Below are positions 6,678 to 8,540 of a DNA stretch of 8,540 nucleotides, one piece after another. The stretch spans positions 2,351,215 through 2,359,754 of the forward strand of contig CP070769.1 of assembly GCA_020347085.1 (NCBI GenBank), read 5' to 3'. The stretch is from Desulfobacterales bacterium (lineage in GTDB: Bacteria > Desulfobacterota > Desulfobacteria > Desulfobacterales > C00003060). The translations under genes were made by a program, and so were the position numbers. A model generated the notes under the pieces. It was not told where the DNA came from. It made no database searches and saw only the letters and a list, made by a program, of their open reading frames with translations. Each line of letters opens with the position of its first letter. The stretch's first letter is position 1.

Positions 6678-7286
6678 TCAGTCGAGATAGTGCTGTTTTA
6701 GCCGTTGGAACTCGTTTAATTCTTGGACTGATATTTCAAGGGGTGTTGCTCTTGCTTTCTTCTCTGCTCGTAAAGCCTGTCCTTCCAACCTGTCCTTCTG
6801 CGACTCGTGGTGGACAGGGCCCTTGAGGTTTAAGTGTTGAAAATGTATTGCTGGCTCATCAAGGTCTTCCGCGTGAATCACGTAATACTTGACCAGATGA
6901 ATGGGCAATTCGTGAGATAGATTATCCACTAGGTAACAGATTTCACTAGAAAATTCGTGAGAGAAAAGGTATATGTTCAATCCGGTCTTCCCATTGAATA
7001 AAACCTTACCCGCCGTGATACATTCCATAAGCCAAAGACAGTAAGAAATTGATGAAATAAAGAACTTCTCACTGCTCTCCCTATAACAGAGTCTCACCAC
7101 GGTTAGGTTCGTCTTGCCTTTATTAACGAACAACAAGTCTGATGAACCGAACTTGAGGGAATCAACGTTTTCTACGGGAATGAGATCCTCATCGGAGTGA
7201 GACTGCAGTAAAAACCTTTTGGCGGCATCCACCAATTCCTCTTTCGGAATCGCTACGAAGTCAGCCTCATAAGTTGTTTTCAACAT
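6678..7286 (-). CDS. Unrecognised protein of about 202 residues, faint PD-(D/E)XK-like core
   Basis: I do not recognise the family. In the middle, VDSLKFGSSDLLFVN is followed by a strand TVVRLCYRES and a helix SSISYCLWLME. That order (Asp strand, second strand, then a helix with Y-x-x-W) resembles the D...VVExK...Y-W core of PD-(D/E)XK restriction-like folds. The usual E-x-K of the second strand reads R-L-C, so catalysis would be lost. The C-terminal third is charged (about residues 160-185) and ends in a helical ELNEFQRL segment. There is no signal peptide or membrane span. The ATG at 7286 leaves 17 bases after the stop of the MinD-like gene. A TTG at 7313 would overlap that gene by 10 bases. 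Tight spacing implies co-transcription with the MinD-like gene. The fold call is a weak inference. Confidence 0.65.
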   Translation of the reverse strand: MLKTTYEADFVAIPKEELVDAAKRFLLQSHSDEDLIPVENVDSLKFGSSDLLFVNKGKTNLTVVRLCYRESSEKFFISSISYCLWLMECITAGKVLFNGKTGLNIYLFSHEFSSEICYLVDNLSHELPIHLVKYYVIHAEDLDEPAIHFQHLNLKGPVHHESQKDRLEGQALRAEKKARATPLEISVQELNEFQRLKQHYLD

Positions 7287-7303
7287 TGTCCAATTCTTCA
7301 GGA

Positions 7304-8287
7304 CTACCGCCAAGTGATGATGTGTTCTATGAGTAGGTCCGCCAGCTGTCGTATACCAAGAGAAGCACTTGCGTTTGGTCTGTGTAGCAAGAAAGGAGTG
7401 CGCGTAAGGATTGACTGAGAGAAATCATCGCCTTTTGGAATCATGCCCATGAAGCGCACTTCGGTTGAGAGAAACTTGCGTGCCATTTCGGCGATTACAT
7501 TAGAGGCTGCTTCAGCCCTCGCGTGACAGGATTCGCCAACTATCAAGAGACCCACTTCGCTACAAGATGTAGTCTGTGAAATCTGCTTAATCAGCAGATA
7601 TGAGCTTATCAGTTCATCCGGATGTGCGGTAGAGGAAACTATGAAATAAGGATTCACAAAAGCGATCATTTTACTGACCTGTAGGATATCAGCGGGGGCG
7701 TTCACAATTAAGAAATTAGATTGACGATGTAGCTTGTTTAACATTGCCAAGGAACTGTCAGAATCGAGGTCTTTCTCAAAAAAAACGGCCCGAACGGCTC
7801 CTGGATAGCCATGTAAAATGTGAATTAATTTTAGTGGCTCGGGGAGCGGGATCGTTGACGGCACGCTCAGCAACTTCTCTATCACTGAGCTTGCCCTTTC
7901 TTCCTTTTTCGACCCCGAAAGAAGAGACCCTAGGAGAAAAAAGACAGTCGGCAGTTTGGTGGTCGTCTCGATTATCCCTACGGAAAAAGTCCTTCTCGCC
8001 AACTCAAGAGCCAGATTACACGCGAGAACAGATTTTTCCACAAAAAGGCTGTTCGAACAGAAAAACAAGCATGAATTTCGCTGCACCAGTGGCTTGGAAA
8101 CCGCATCTTGGACACCATTCTTTTCTGGAACATCACCAGGCAAAGGCGGGTTTCCACTATCATCGGCCTTGAACCTTTTTCCTATGCGGTTCTTTGCTTC
8201 ATCCTGGCGACCCTGATGGGACAAGAAGAGGTGAGATATCTCTTCAAGTCCTCTCGCTACTCTTTTTCTATCTTCCACTGAGGACAA
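7304..8287 (-). CDS. MinD/FlhG-like protein with degenerate nucleotide-binding motifs (pseudo-ATPase)
   Basis: The 327-residue product follows the layout of MinD/ParA/FlhG deviant-Walker ATPases after an N-terminal extension of about 70 residues (RGLEEISHLFLS near the start, then a charged linker). The strand and helix around residues 74-98 (CLFFCSNSLFVEKSVLACNL) align with the Walker A region. K85-S86 remain, but the glycines and signature lysine are gone. The A' Asp reads as GIIETTT (104-110) and the Walker B Asp is N196 in FLIVNAPAD. The later family-like segments MGMIPKGDDF and TRTPFLLHRP are well kept. The protein is therefore probably a non-hydrolysing MinD-fold scaffold or regulator. 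MinD/FlhG relatives act at the inner membrane or cell pole; I see no C-terminal amphipathic membrane helix. The start is TTG (8287), with GGGGTGG six bases upstream. A GTG three codons on (8278) is the alternative. It lies between the glycogen-binding and the unrecognised gene. Confidence 0.78.
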   Translation of the reverse strand: MSSVEDRKRVARGLEEISHLFLSHQGRQDEAKNRIGKRFKADDSGNPPLPGDVPEKNGVQDAVSKPLVQRNSCLFFCSNSLFVEKSVLACNLALELARRTFSVGIIETTTKLPTVFFLLGSLLSGSKKEERASSVIEKLLSVPSTIPLPEPLKLIHILHGYPGAVRAVFFEKDLDSDSSLAMLNKLHRQSNFLIVNAPADILQVSKMIAFVNPYFIVSSTAHPDELISSYLLIKQISQTTSCSEVGLLIVGESCHARAEAASNVIAEMARKFLSTEVRFMGMIPKGDDFSQSILTRTPFLLHRPNASASLGIRQLADLLIEHIITWR

Positions 8288-8348
8288 GTGAAGCCACCCC
8301 GGTAAGGAACAAGGCCATTTTGTTGGAGTTCCCCTTAACCCCGCCCTT

Positions 8349-8363
8349 ACGAGCCGGGCTCGT
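8349..8363. repeat. Perfect 7-bp inverted repeat between two minus-strand genes
   Basis: ACGAGCC (8349-8355) and GGCTCGT (8357-8363) flank one base. As RNA this would fold as a 6-bp stem with a three-base loop. It sits between the stop of the glycogen-binding gene (8385) and the start of the MinD-like gene. No T-tract follows on the minus strand, so it could be a weak attenuator, an mRNA processing site or a protein-binding palindrome. Confidence 0.5.
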
Positions 8364-8384
8364 GGGGAGCATGCTGGTCAAACC

Positions 8385-8540
8385 CTATACCTCGATAACA
8401 GAATTTACGCCTCCAAAAAAATCGTCAACTGTTTTGTCGTTTTGGGGATCATGCACCCAATGGCCGCCAAGGAGGTATTTATACTGGTACGTGCCTGGCT
8501 TAAGCTGCATGTTCCTCCGCCATATCGGCCTGCCGTCGAA
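8385..8540 (-). CDS. AMPK-type glycogen-binding (CBM48) domain protein, C-terminal part
   Basis: Only the last 51 residues are in the window; the gene continues past the right edge. They match the second half of the carbohydrate-binding module of AMP-kinase beta subunits and CBM48 proteins: LKPGTYQYKYLLGG, W28, HDP, then GGVNSVIEV at the very C-terminus. Relative to the AMPK beta module, the sugar-contacting Lys (K21), Trp (W28) and Asn (N46) are all kept, with a K-to-W spacing of seven, so it probably binds alpha-glucan (glycogen). The stop is TAG at 8385-8387. The MinD-like gene starts 97 bases downstream on the same strand, and the two are probably co-transcribed. What the N-terminal part does cannot be seen. 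Many bacterial homologues are little more than the CBM itself. Confidence 0.85.
   Translation of the reverse strand, partial: FDGRPIWRRNMQLKPGTYQYKYLLGGHWVHDPQNDKTVDDFFGGVNSVIEV

Noticed and set aside
8268..8318. 16-residue minus-strand leader-like ORF (starts MALFLTGV) overlapping the MinD-like start
   Set aside because: Too short to support, no Shine-Dalgarno sequence, and it may be chance. It is the only ATG close to the TTG start.

Overview
The window looks like chromosomal DNA of an anaerobic or microaerophilic Gram-negative bacterium with moderate GC content. A Desulfobacterota-type (or Nitrospirota-like) genome is my inference. It rests on the co-occurrence of B12-binding radical SAM enzymes, TMTC-like membrane TPR proteins and MinD-like/AMPK-type CBM proteins, and on loose gene spacing. 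No marker gene in the window settles the taxonomy.

Left end (1-600): a truncated, AT-rich family-2 glycosyltransferase fragment is followed by a short structured stretch. That stretch resembles the right end (omega-RNA scaffold side) of an IS200/IS605-type element, with no transposase or TnpB left. A complete tRNA-Leu(CAA) follows, with a consensus-like sigma-70 promoter and a strong hairpin-plus-T terminator.

Middle (553-4049): two co-directional genes lie between the intact tRNA-Leu and a second, degenerate copy of its 3' half in direct orientation. This is the geometry left by integration into a tRNA 3' end, but no integrase is present. The first gene encodes a B12-binding radical SAM protein. 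The second encodes an unusual protein with a SPASM-like Cys motif, no radical SAM core of its own, and six TPRs. They probably form an operon and may act together. A 34-codon ORF follows directly.

Right half (4220-8540), minus strand: a TMTC/PMT-like multi-membrane-span protein has a C-terminal TPR array with 102-bp periodic DNA repeats. After about 500 bp of apparently non-coding DNA comes a probable three-gene unit, transcribed right to left. It comprises the C-terminus of an AMPK-type glycogen-binding (CBM48) protein, a MinD/FlhG-like protein whose Walker A, A' and B residues are all eroded, and an unrecognised protein of about 200 residues with a faint, degenerate PD-(D/E)XK-like core. 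This carbohydrate-binding plus pseudo-ATPase plus pseudo-nuclease unit and the radical SAM/SPASM-TPR pair are the two most novel-looking parts of the window.
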